NCBI GenBank assembly: GCA_016880505.1
Contig: JAEHDI010001035.1
Coordinates: 1 to 6,039, forward strand
Source: Bryobacterales bacterium
Lineage (GTDB): Bacteria > Acidobacteriota > Terriglobia > Bryobacterales > Bryobacteraceae
Length of the DNA stretch: 6,039 bases
Reading direction: 5' to 3'
In this document: positions 1 through 5,526 of the stretch, in pieces
How positions within the stretch are numbered: position 1 is the stretch's first letter
Layout of the letters: every line of letters begins with the position of its first letter
Made by a program: the position numbers and the translations under genes
Notes under the pieces: generated by a model
The model's input: the letters and a program-made list of their open reading frames with translations, nothing else
Databases searched by the model: none
What the model was told of the DNA's origin: nothing

Positions 1-299
1 AACTTTTCGGGGATTACCATCGGGAGAAGAAACTGATCCGAGTCTGGATGCGGACAGCCGTCCGCAAGCAGGTTACCTCCTTTGGGACGTTTCTCTCGAC
101 GCTCTGCCACGAGTTTTGCCACCACCTCGACATGGAGCGGCTCGGTTTCCGGGACTCGCCGCATACGCGCGGCTTCTACGGCCGCGCCGCCGTGCTCTAT
201 CACCACGCGCGCGGCACGCCGCCGAAGCCGCTCTTCTGGCTGCCGATGCGGGATGGCCGCTGGCGGATCGACTGGCCGCGCACGAATCGCGGCGCGTAA
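1..299 (+). CDS. HExxH zinc metallopeptidase, 3' end (5' truncated by window)
   Basis: The frame is open from base 3 and ends at TAA 297-299, so this is the last ~98 codons of a longer gene; the internal ATG at 48 is probably not the start. The fragment contains LCHEFCHHLD, a HExxH zinc-peptidase motif (Glu as general base, two His as zinc ligands). A few residues later comes SPHTRGFYGR, whose His is a good candidate for a third ligand. The end is basic and aromatic (FWLPM, WRIDWPR). In outline this resembles small SprT/gluzincin-like putative metallopeptidases, but I cannot name the exact family. No signal peptide can be judged because the N-terminus is outside the window. The substrate is unknown. 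The next gene on this strand starts 257 bases downstream, beyond a palindromic repeat, so it is probably a separate transcript. Confidence 0.75.
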   Translation, partial: LFGDYHREKKLIRVWMRTAVRKQVTSFGTFLSTLCHEFCHHLDMERLGFRDSPHTRGFYGRAAVLYHHARGTPPKPLFWLPMRDGRWRIDWPRTNRGA

Positions 300-340
300 T
301 TCCTGCGTCGCCGTAATCCCTCCACTTCGTCTGTCCGGAC

Positions 341-404
341 GGAAAACGGGGACTGACTCCAGTTTCGCTGCAGTTGCGAAAGTGGTGTCTGTCCCCGCTT
401 TTCC
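341..404. repeat. REP-like palindromic repeat, copy 1 (GGGGAC...GTCCCC)
   Basis: The 49-bp core 348-396 begins GGGGACTGACT and ends TGTCCCC. Its two arms can fold back: GGGGAC pairs with GTCCCC, and TTTCGC (363-368) pairs with GCGAAA (376-381) around a 7-base loop TGCAGTT. GGAAAA (341-346) with TTTTCC (399-404) extends the stem. A second copy at 3227-3275 has the same core length and is identical at 40 of 49 positions by my hand alignment. The size, hairpin form and intergenic position fit REP elements of the kind mobilised by RAYT (TnpA-REP) transposases. No RAYT gene is in this window. Confidence 0.8.
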
Positions 405-541
405 CGAATGGACGCACCTCAGGGGCATCGGCTAGCACTGGCGTGACACCGGGGGAGTACGGCAGCACTATCGGGCGCACCGTCACAAATGAACCTATTT
501 CTCTATTGCCGATGCGAGCAGGAAAGCGGAGGATGAACAGG

Positions 542-548
542 AAAGAGG
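542..548 (+). promoter_or_regulatory. ribosome binding site deciding the PilZ start
   Basis: AAAGAGG lies 8 bases before the ATG at 557. The other in-frame ATG at 533 has GGAGG directly against it with no spacer, which is a poor arrangement, so 557 is preferred. Confidence 0.5.
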
Positions 549-556
549 ATCTACGG

Positions 557-946
557 ATGTTAGGAATATTGGAGCGGTTTTCAGCTACAGCGGTGCGCGA
601 CCCGGAACGGAGGGCGAACGGCCGTTTTCCGATGGTGCGTGACGTCCACTACAAGGTGATGCATTCGAAGGGCAGGGACGAAATCGGGACCGGCCAGACG
701 GTCAACATCAGCAGTACTGGAGTTTTGCTCACGGCACAGTCGCCTCTGCCGCCAGGCAGGCGGCTGGAGGTCTCCATTAGTTGGCCGGCCCAATTGGATG
801 GCAAGTGTGGTCTGAAACTGATCGCCCGTTGCAGGGTCGTGCGCTGCACTGACACAACCGTCGCGCTGGAGATCGACAGGTACGAGTTCAGGACCGCCGG
901 CCGGGAGTTTGCGCCCGCAACCGCGAATCTGGTCGCCCGGCTCTAG
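557..946 (+). CDS. PilZ-domain protein (putative c-di-GMP binder)
   Basis: This is a 129-residue protein made of a single PilZ domain. PilZ domains bind cyclic di-GMP through an RxxxR motif followed by a (D/N)xSxxG motif. Here the N-terminal part carries ERRANGRFP (arginines spaced as RxxxR), and NISSTG follows about 40 residues later. The rest is beta-rich (RLEVSISWP, CRVVRC, VALEIDRYEF), as expected for the PilZ barrel. Asn takes the place of the commoner Asp in the second motif; both occur in the family. There is no membrane segment or output domain, so it probably acts in the cytoplasm by binding a partner. The frame is open upstream to 374, but that start lies inside the palindromic repeat and the extra ~60 residues look non-coding. 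An ATG at 533 is the only serious alternative start. The gene appears to be monocistronic. Confidence 0.8.
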   Translation: MLGILERFSATAVRDPERRANGRFPMVRDVHYKVMHSKGRDEIGTGQTVNISSTGVLLTAQSPLPPGRRLEVSISWPAQLDGKCGLKLIARCRVVRCTDTTVALEIDRYEFRTAGREFAPATANLVARL

Positions 947-1325
947 GGCGGAGCACCGGGTCGAATTCGACATCGCCTTCGACGTCCGGATTGAAGAGCG
1001 TACACCGCATCGTACCGGTACTTAACACCGGCGTCTAGTCCTAGCATTCAGCAAAGCAAGGGCCCACAATACTCCTGGTGCCTCGAATGCACACTGTGGA
1101 TTCGATGAGGCCCGCGTCTCCCGCACGCCCAATCCGGCGGACGTGAGGGGTCCCTACCAAGCCGGGCTCAACCTGAGCGGCGGCGCACTGCCATGCGCCG
1201 CCATATTCTTTCCATGAGGCACGGCGCGCAGCCGGAAACGGTCAGGTCGGGAGCAGCCGGCGCAGCCCGGCGCCGCCAACGTTGGAGTAGAATTGCTTTG
1301 CCATCGCATCCAAAGAGCAATCACC
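947..1325. other. 379-base spacer without a credible gene
   Basis: Short open frames occur on both strands, but their translations are Arg/Pro/Ala-rich shadows. The spacer holds two perfect 10-bp palindromes (TCGAATTCGA at 961-970, GTACCGGTAC at 1012-1021), a strong GC hairpin (1179-1202, listed separately) and a weaker CGGCGC/GCGCCG hairpin near 1258-1276. The promoter of the oxidoreductase gene should lie here, but I find no convincing -35/-10 pair. Confidence 0.6.
1179..1202 (+). terminator. perfect GC-rich hairpin, possible terminator or attenuator
   Basis: GGCGGCGCA (1179-1187) is perfectly complementary to TGCGCCGCC (1194-1202) around the loop CTGCCA. On the plus strand it is followed by ATATTCTTTCC, which is T-rich but not a clean T run. 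It lies about 230 bases after the PilZ stop and about 120 bases before the oxidoreductase start. It could therefore end read-through from PilZ or act in the leader of the next gene. The structure is certain; the role is a guess. Confidence 0.4.
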
Positions 1326-2627
1326 ATGAAATACGAGAATCGACGAGCATTTCTCCAAACGGCCGCCGCCGCGGTCCTGGCGCGGCAGGCCTTCCCGGTG
1401 CTGGGGGCGAACGACCGGATCAACCTCGGAGTGGTGGGCATCGGCGGCCGCGGCCGCGATCACATTGACGAGTTTGTGAAGCTGCCCCAGTGCCGCATCG
1501 TCGCCGTCTGCGACGTGGACCAGGCCGGCCGCGAGCGGGGCGTCGCCCAGGTGGAACGGCTGTCAGGCTACAAGCCAAAGCAGTACGCCGACATGCGACA
1601 ACTGTTCGAGGACAAGGAGGTCGACGCGGTTTCGTTCGCCACGCCGAATCACTGGCACGCGCTCGGCGCCATCTGGGCCTGCCAGGCCGGGAAGGACGTG
1701 TACGTCGAGAAGCCGCCGAGCCACAACGTCTACGAGGGCCGCAAGATGATCGAGGCCGCCCGGAAGTACAACCGGATGGTGCAGGTCGGGTCGCAAAGCC
1801 GGAGCATGGGCTACATTCAGCGCGCCATGCGGCTGCTCGGAGAGGGAGTGATCGGCAAGGTTTACGAAGCGAAGGGATTGTGCTTCAACCCGAGGAAATC
1901 CATCGGCCACACGCCCGATGAGCCGGTGCCGCCCGGCATCAACTGGGACCTCTTCCTCGGCCCCGCGCCCATGCGTCCGTTCAGCCGGAACCGTTTCCAC
2001 TATAACTGGCACTGGTTCTGGGACACCGGAAACGGCGACATCGGCAACCAGGGCATCCACGAAATGGACAAGGCGCGTTGGGGGCTCAACCGGGGCCTGC
2101 CGCTGCACGTCGTCTCGACCGGCGGGAAGTTCGTCCACCAGGACGATCAGGAGACACCCAACACTCAGATCGCCGTGTTCGATTACGGCGACGCCCAAAT
2201 CACCTTTGACGTCCGCGGCCTGATGACTCCGGGAGAAGGCGATGTCCGCCGGGAGGACCACTTCGTCGGGAACGTCTTTTTCGGCAGCGAAGGCTACCTC
2301 ACACTCGATGGCAACGGGTTCCGCGTCTACAAGGGCTATGAACGCAAGCTGGTAATGGACGAAAAGCCCGGCCCCGAGGGCGACACCGGCCCCCACATGG
2401 CGAACTTCCTGGCGGCCTGCCGCAGCCGCAAATACCAGGACCTGACCGCCGATATCGAGATCGGGGTCACCTCCGTAGCCCTTGTTCATTTGGCCAACAT
2501 CAGTTACCGCGTCGGGCGGCGGCTGACCATTGACCCCGCTACCTGGCGGATCAAGGGCGATCCGGAAGCGGAGCGGATGCTCACGCGTCCCTACCGTGCT
2601 CCCTACGTCGTTCCCGACAAAGTCTGA
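1326..2627 (+). CDS. Gfo/Idh/MocA family oxidoreductase with Tat signal
   Basis: This 433-residue NAD(P)-dependent dehydrogenase-like protein is of the type that oxidises sugars, inositols or their derivatives; the exact substrate cannot be read from sequence. Residues 6-10 (RRAFL), followed by a hydrophobic Ala-rich stretch to about 27, form a twin-arginine export signal, so the folded, cofactor-loaded enzyme should leave the cytoplasm. The Rossmann domain starts at INLGVVGIGGRGRDH (GxGxxG-type loop, ~33-46), with CDVD at 62-65 ending beta-2. ATPNHWHA (~105-112) and EKP at 128-130 are family signatures, the Lys being the usual catalytic one. The C-terminal domain has DTGNGDIGNQGIHEMD (~223-238), where His235 is the likely second catalytic residue. 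Start: the Tat motif fits ATG 1326; the ATG at 1293 would add 11 unrelated residues. The ribosome site is weak (AAAGAG). Secreted members of this family are multicopy in Solibacter-like genomes, Planctomycetes and Verrucomicrobia. Confidence 0.95.
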   Translation: MKYENRRAFLQTAAAAVLARQAFPVLGANDRINLGVVGIGGRGRDHIDEFVKLPQCRIVAVCDVDQAGRERGVAQVERLSGYKPKQYADMRQLFEDKEVDAVSFATPNHWHALGAIWACQAGKDVYVEKPPSHNVYEGRKMIEAARKYNRMVQVGSQSRSMGYIQRAMRLLGEGVIGKVYEAKGLCFNPRKSIGHTPDEPVPPGINWDLFLGPAPMRPFSRNRFHYNWHWFWDTGNGDIGNQGIHEMDKARWGLNRGLPLHVVSTGGKFVHQDDQETPNTQIAVFDYGDAQITFDVRGLMTPGEGDVRREDHFVGNVFFGSEGYLTLDGNGFRVYKGYERKLVMDEKPGPEGDTGPHMANFLAACRSRKYQDLTADIEIGVTSVALVHLANISYRVGRRLTIDPATWRIKGDPEAERMLTRPYRAPYVVPDKV

Positions 2628-2635
2628 ACGGAAGC

Positions 2636-2733
2636 GGGACAGGCCTACTCTGTCCTGAGCGTTGTTCGCAAACTGGGGGACAGGCCTACTCTGTCCTGAG
2701 CGCAGTTTGCGAGCGGACAGAGCTGCCTGTCCC
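2636..2733. repeat. BIME-like cluster of GGACAG/CTGTCC hairpins between convergent genes
   Basis: A 26-bp unit starting GGGACAGGCCTACTCTGTCC occurs twice, at 2636-2661 and 2677-2702, 41 bp apart and identical. Each copy is itself a small hairpin (GGACAG and CTGTCC around 7 bases). A third, inverted one lies at 2715-2732. The second copy also pairs with the third across a longer stem: GGGACAGGC 2677-2685 with GCCTGTCCC 2725-2733, then CTCTGTCC 2689-2696 with GGACAGAG 2715-2722. The tip is CGCA-GTT-TGCG (2701-2711). It fills the gap between two convergent stop codons (2627 and 2744), so it may also act as a two-way terminator although there is no clear T run. Confidence 0.8.
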
Positions 2734-2743
2734 GGCTCCCCCA

Positions 2744-3193
2744 CTACGGCGTCGCCGGTGTGAGATCGAACGGGCCTGACCAGTCGCTATAAATGATGCA
2801 GTCCGCACCGGCCTTGCAGGTGGTGGTGTGCTTCACACCGCCGGGAAGGTAAAAGTAGGAGCCGGCTCCCAGCTCCTTTGGCTTCTGACCTTCCACTCCT
2901 TCCACCATCGTCCCTGAAATGACGACGCTCCTTCCGCTCGCGGTGTGCGTGTGCAGGGGAACCTCTGTTCCACCGGCAAATTTTGCAAACGAACCGTGCG
3001 CGCCCTTCTGGGCGTTCCCCCAGGCCACTGCCTGTTGAACGCCTGTAGCGTTCGGCGCATCTACCCATTTCAGCTCGGAGGCCGCTCGCAGTACGGCTCT
3101 CTTGGCGGCCTCTTGGGCATGCATGGAAAGCACCGCCGCGCAGAAAAGCGCCGCGCCGGCGGCGATGAGTAGTCGATTCACACGTGGTTTCAT
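2744..3193 (-). CDS. secreted single-domain cupin protein
   Basis: A 149-residue protein. Residues 1-26 form a Sec signal peptide: basic start MKPRVNRLL, hydrophobic core, likely cleavage near A26. The mature part is one cupin barrel. Motif 1 is GGTEVPLHTHTASG, with His81 and His83 as metal ligands, but the usual Glu a few residues later is missing. Motif 2 is GSYFYLPGGVKH, with His122. This pattern fits periplasmic cupins (including DUF4437-like proteins) more than classical dioxygenases. The reaction is unknown; metal binding is likely. Cys126 and Cys132 near the end could form a disulfide outside the cytoplasm. The ATG at 3193 is supported by a good Shine-Dalgarno. The gene converges on the oxidoreductase, with a palindromic repeat just upstream of its start. 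Confidence 0.85.
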   Translation of the reverse strand: MKPRVNRLLIAAGAALFCAAVLSMHAQEAAKRAVLRAASELKWVDAPNATGVQQAVAWGNAQKGAHGSFAKFAGGTEVPLHTHTASGRSVVISGTMVEGVEGQKPKELGAGSYFYLPGGVKHTTTCKAGADCIIYSDWSGPFDLTPATP

Positions 3194-3198
3194 TGGTA

Positions 3199-3206
3199 CC
3201 CCCTTT
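3199..3206 (-). promoter_or_regulatory. ribosome binding site of the cupin gene
   Basis: On the minus strand AAAGGGGG ends 5 bases before the ATG at 3193, a good spacing that fixes the start. Confidence 0.6.
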
Positions 3207-3226
3207 GCCGCAAGTATAGAAGAAAT

Positions 3227-3275
3227 GGGGACTGACTACCATTTCGCTGTTGTTGCGAAATGGCTGTGTGTCCCC
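3227..3275. repeat. REP-like palindromic repeat, copy 2 (GGGGAC...GTCCCC)
   Basis: Same 49-bp core length and outer ends as copy 1 at 348-396. Here the inner stem CCATTTCGC (3239-3247) pairs perfectly with GCGAAATGG (3255-3263) around the 7-base loop TGTTGTT, and GGGGAC pairs with GTCCCC. The flanks (GAAGAAA to the left, TTTTTCTTC to the right) lengthen the stem, and the T-rich right flank could give terminator activity on the plus strand. It sits 33 bases upstream of the cupin start codon, so it is either in the cupin leader RNA or overlaps its promoter. Confidence 0.85.
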
Positions 3276-3487
3276 TTTTTCTTCCTGGTGCCGCGCTCGT
3301 TGCAGTTGGAGACGGATTGAGGAGGTGAGGGCATCGGAAGACGCGCTCCAGGGACGGAGCGCGGAGCAGAAATGAAGCTGACTTTGCTAGTTTCGAAATA
3401 GAGGGGGCATATGTTCGCTGCGCTGGTTGTGCTTCTCGCGTCCGGACCGGGCGAAACTGGTCCTGACGCAGTCGCTCCTTTTTGCCT
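3276..3487. other. 212-base spacer with a perfect hairpin and a possible truncated reading frame
   Basis: No complete gene is visible. CGCGCTCC (3342-3349) and GGAGCGCG (3356-3363) form a perfect 8-bp hairpin with loop AGGGAC; neither strand has a following T run. At 3411 a plus-strand ATG follows GAGGGGG with a short 3-base spacer and opens with MFAALVVLLASGPGETG, like a signal peptide. The frame keeps protein-like character only to about 3480, where base composition changes. Confidence 0.5.
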
Positions 3488-3988
3488 CTACTTCTTCCGC
3501 TCTACTACCCACTCGCAATGCGAATCGCCACGGACCATATTCTTGGTAAGTCTGAAAGTAAAATTTGGGTTTAAACTTTCGGCAGCTCCATCACCCCATG
3601 CTTGATGGCCTGCGCCGCAAGTATCAAAGTCAAGGCCTAACTCCTTCCACCTCTTGTGCCAAGGACACTCAGTCGTCTTTCCCACACATCTGTCTTTGGT
3701 AGCTTCAACAACTTCGAACTTAAACTCCGGCCCCATTGCCGTTTGAGCAAGGAGATGCATAATCCCTTCGACATCGCCGGCGTTCTCAGTGGCTAATCCG
3801 AGGGTATCAGCAAATTCCTTTGCTCCCTTTCCTGCTTCATACCAGAGCGGCCCATTGAACTCCTCAAATTTCTTCTGTCCTACAGCCTGCTTTAAGGCAT
3901 TAGAAATTGCAATGTATGCGCCGGTCAATCCTTTCGTTGCAATCTCCCACCTCGTTTTCTCAGGAATCGTTTCTATCGTGTTAGCCAT
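3488..3988 (-). CDS. L-2-amino-thiazoline-4-carboxylic acid hydrolase-like / DUF6125-like protein
   Basis: A 166-residue protein with no signal peptide or membrane segment. The N-terminal half is helical. The C-terminal half carries conserved-looking Cys/His motifs: TECPWHKRW (Cys108, His111), DTCGAGHQAW (Cys124, His128) and GDSHCEWVVERK (His157, Cys158). The G-D-x-x-C-E-W ending before the stop is what I associate with the ATC-hydrolase-like/DUF6125 group, where the Cys is thought to be important; the name is from memory of the motif, and the reaction here is unknown. Start: ATG 3988 has AAAGGGG at a 9-base spacing, whereas the ATG at 3997 (adding MVS) abuts the same site with no spacer. Its composition is distinctly AT-richer than neighbours (27 of 60 G+C at 3901-3960), with repeats and a transposase-like fragment upstream, so recent acquisition is likely. 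It is transcribed toward the cupin gene but is 295 bases from it. Confidence 0.7.
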   Translation of the reverse strand: MANTIETIPEKTRWEIATKGLTGAYIAISNALKQAVGQKKFEEFNGPLWYEAGKGAKEFADTLGLATENAGDVEGIMHLLAQTAMGPEFKFEVVEATKDRCVGKTTECPWHKRWKELGLDFDTCGAGHQAWGDGAAESLNPNFTFRLTKNMVRGDSHCEWVVERKK

Positions 3989-3997
3989 CGAGACCAT

Positions 3998-4004
3998 CCC
4001 CTTT
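3998..4004 (-). promoter_or_regulatory. ribosome binding site deciding the 3988 start
   Basis: AAAGGGG on the minus strand is separated by 9 bases from the ATG at 3988 and by none from the ATG at 3997. The longer form is therefore unlikely. Confidence 0.55.
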
Positions 4005-4047
4005 CGTGCACATTTCTTTGTGTCGTGCCCTTCCTTTTCACAGGTAA

Positions 4048-4157
4048 GAGTATATTAGCCGGGATTTCCATTTTGGGTCCCCAGGACGTCGCGAGTATAC
4101 ATCAACCAGGATTTCCATCTTGGCACCCAGCATGGGGCGAGTATACACCCATTCGCC
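4048..4157. repeat. 45/46-bp tandem repeat, two full units plus a start of a third
   Basis: Units begin with GAGTATA at 4048, 4093 and 4139, giving periods of 45 and 46 bases. The first two units share GGATTTCCAT, then TTGG, CCCAG and a terminal GC; they are diverged but clearly related. The third keeps only GAGTATACA and a few more bases. The spacing is a multiple of three for one unit only, and neither strand gives a convincing protein, so I read it as non-coding. It lies directly upstream of the AT-rich hydrolase-like gene. Confidence 0.7.
4049..4054 (-). promoter_or_regulatory. possible -10 box TATACT for the hydrolase-like gene
   Basis: TATACT on the minus strand lies 60 bases upstream of the start at 3988. 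It is part of the tandem repeat unit, and the same hexamer recurs in the other two units. No good -35 hexamer is visible at 16-18 bases, so this is tentative. Confidence 0.25.
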
Positions 4158-4202
4158 TTCCTTCGATCCCCCGTGGTCGGTCTTTTCCCTTCGGGAACCG
4201 TG

Positions 4203-4289
4203 TTCGTCTCCGCCCAAATGGAACTCCACCTTCGCCACCACCCGACGCGTCTCGTGCGGCTGCTGCGGGCCGCGGTCTTCGAGGTCACC
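4203..4289 (-). pseudogene. fragment resembling an IS1380-type transposase
   Basis: Read on the minus strand, 4268-4212 gives QQPHETRRVVAKVEFHLG. This resembles the RRVVAKVE-H-GEL block that I recall from IS1380-family transposases, just before their conserved LFPRVGF segment. Here the resemblance stops after HLG. The frame is closed by a stop upstream of about 4289 and changes character downstream. There is no DDE catalytic set, and no terminal inverted repeat was identified. If the match is right, this is a short relic of an insertion sequence lying beside the compositional island. The identification rests on one remembered motif, so confidence is low. Confidence 0.35.
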
Positions 4290-4351
4290 GAGACGATTTC
4301 TTCAGCCGGTCGGTGTCGGGGTAGGAGCCGGAGCGGAAGATGAGGGACATG

Positions 4352-4705
4352 TCAGTTCTTCTGCCGGATGCGGCGGGTCAGGTGCTGCCAGGCGAGCGAG
4401 ATCAGACAGGCAAGCAGGTAGAACCAGAGCGCCTGCACGGCCCAGAAGAACCAGGCTGGGCCGGTGTTGAAGAGGCCGTCCAGCCGAATCAGGCGCAGAG
4501 CGAGAACGAGCGGAGCGAGGAGGATCACCCATGTCTCCCAGAGGTACGGGATCGACACGAAGACATCAGCGAGGGGCGGGCACGGGAGTCCCGTGTCCTT
4601 GCCGGAGAAAGCCCAGCTTTGGGTGTGCCCGCCGTAGGCGACGACTAGCATGAGTGCGAGGAGGGCGATGCGCATGCGGTCTGGTTTGCAGAGGTTGAAG
4701 GGCAT
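4352..4705 (-). CDS. small membrane protein of unknown function
   Basis: A 117-residue hydrophobic protein that I do not recognise. Residues ~12-24 (LLALMLVVAY) form a signal peptide or first membrane segment. WVILLAPLVLALRLI (~59-73) is a second, and FFWAVQALWFYLLACLISLAW (~86-106) a third, followed by a basic tail RRIRQKN that should face the cytoplasm. Between the first two lies a short Cys/Pro-containing loop (GLPCPPLADVF). Codon third positions are mostly G or C and the opposite strand gives only a charged low-quality frame, so this strand is the coding one. The start is uncertain: ATG 4705 or ATG 4675 (MRIALLAL), neither with a clear Shine-Dalgarno. It starts 36 bases after the stop of the C10 peptidase gene and is probably co-transcribed with it; a role with that peptidase is possible but unproven. 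Confidence 0.6.
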   Translation of the reverse strand: MPFNLCKPDRMRIALLALMLVVAYGGHTQSWAFSGKDTGLPCPPLADVFVSIPYLWETWVILLAPLVLALRLIRLDGLFNTGPAWFFWAVQALWFYLLACLISLAWQHLTRRIRQKN

Positions 4706-4741
4706 GGGTTCAGATCTGTCGCATCGAGGTGGTGTTAATCC

Positions 4742-5526
4742 TTACGGTGCGATACGGAACACGTATTGGAGCTCTCGTTCCCTGGCGAGTTTTTCAAAAT
4801 CATACCAGCCGTCGCTTGCGCCGCCCCAGCCGAGATTCACATGAACGAACATTCGGTCGTTGTTCTCGGCTGTGCCATCAAACACTGCGGCGTGTCCATT
4901 GCGCACGATCTTGATGCCAAGAATATCGTCAAAATAGGCGACCAGGGGGCGGCCTGCGTGCAGCTCCGATCGTATGGTTTCCGCGAGGTTGGATTCAATC
5001 CTCGTCACCGTGCAGCCATAGTGTTCCGCGATTTCGCGGGGAATTCGGGCAACATCCATGTATTCGGCGCCGCCGAAGTCCTTCTGTACCACCGCCGCCG
5101 TTTGAGAACAGTACCGCGTCGTCGCGAGTGAATCCTCCCGCAGCGTATCCTGCGTTATTGCCGGCACCATGCGATCCCAATCGACCGAACCATCGAACGT
5201 CTCATCAATCGTCACGCCCCGGCGAGTTTGGTAGCTTGCCCGCCCTCTCGGCTCCAGACGGTGAAAGGCGAGTACTTGGGCAAACGCGACCGACCAACAC
5301 CCGAGATTTTCCCGACCCGGCGCCAGTGTGGCGTACGGGCCATCTTGTTGCCAACGGGTGCGGATCAGCGGCCCTCGCGTTTCCTGCCATATCGCCTGGG
5401 TTCGGAAAAGTCGGCCACCAGTTTTTTCTCGAGTCCGCCCTTGAGCACCCATATGCCGAAAACCAGGATTCCGGCCACAAGAGGCATCAGAATTGCCGCC
5501 TTGATAAGGATGCGCCTTCTTTTCAT
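4742..5526 (-). pseudogene. C10-family (streptopain-like) cysteine peptidase with an apparent N-terminal frameshift
   Basis: The catalytic part is clear. PLIRTRWQQDGPYATLAP leads into ENLGCWSVAFAQVLAFH, with the Cys nucleophile at codon 5297-5299. VDWDRM follows, as in C10 proteins. Then come RNGHAAVFDG, with the catalytic His at 4892-4894, and FVHVNLGWGGASDGWY, the conserved Asn/Trp block after the His. The natural N-terminus is in another frame: ATG 5526 encodes MKRRRILIKAAILMPLVAG and more, a basic start plus a membrane anchor, and runs to a TGA at 5365-5367. The catalytic frame is open through the same stretch from an ATG at 5536, but its first ~45 residues are a shadow of the anchor. A single -1 shift joins them; the six-A run (minus strand, 5422-5427) is the obvious place. 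It could be a disabled gene, transcriptional slippage or a base-calling error. If functional, it would be a membrane-anchored extracytoplasmic peptidase. An AAGGAGG (5555-5561) lies upstream at unusually long distance. Confidence 0.75.
5422..5427 (-). other. six-A homopolymer, candidate frameshift site
   Basis: On the minus strand the anchor frame reads GAG AAA AAA CTG. One additional A in the RNA or in the true sequence would give GAG AAA AAA ACT GGT GGC and continue directly into the catalytic C10 frame (EKKTGGRLFRTQ). Confidence 0.45.

Larger units (their letters stand above)
3989..4351. other. 363-base spacer holding repeat and insertion-sequence relic
   Basis: No intact gene. From left to right it holds the leader of the hydrolase-like gene, the tandem repeat, a junction where GC content rises again (from about 4130), the transposase-like fragment, and an unassigned stretch up to the stop codon of the small membrane protein gene. 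Confidence 0.6.

Noticed and set aside
348..396. CRISPR repeat or attachment site
   Set aside because: Only two copies nearly 2.9 kb apart, strongly palindromic, with no spacer array, integrase or tRNA gene nearby; a REP-like element explains it better.
374..556. N-terminal extension of the PilZ protein from an ATG at 374
   Set aside because: The start lies inside the palindromic repeat, has no ribosome site, and the added residues do not resemble a domain or signal.
961..1021. Two perfect 10-bp palindromes (TCGAATTCGA and GTACCGGTAC) as operators
   Set aside because: They are unlike each other, no regulator gene is nearby, and palindromes of this length arise by chance.
1563..2744. Long 393-residue minus-strand frame opposite the oxidoreductase gene
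   Set aside because: It is the antisense shadow of a strongly supported gene in high-GC DNA; its translation has no recognisable domain.
3372..3401. Nine-codon plus-strand frame MKLTLLVSK ending just before the 3411 frame, as a leader peptide
   Set aside because: Too short to support, and the downstream frame it might regulate is itself doubtful.
4038..4202. Protein-coding reading of the tandem repeat on the minus strand (WVYTRPMLGAKMEIL...)
   Set aside because: The repeat periods are 45 and 46 bases, so the frame is not kept between units, and the sequence fits no family that I know.
4340..4648. Plus-strand 102-residue frame opposite the membrane protein
   Set aside because: Glu/Arg/Gly-rich sequence typical of the antisense of a hydrophobic gene; the minus strand has coherent membrane segments and GC-rich third positions.
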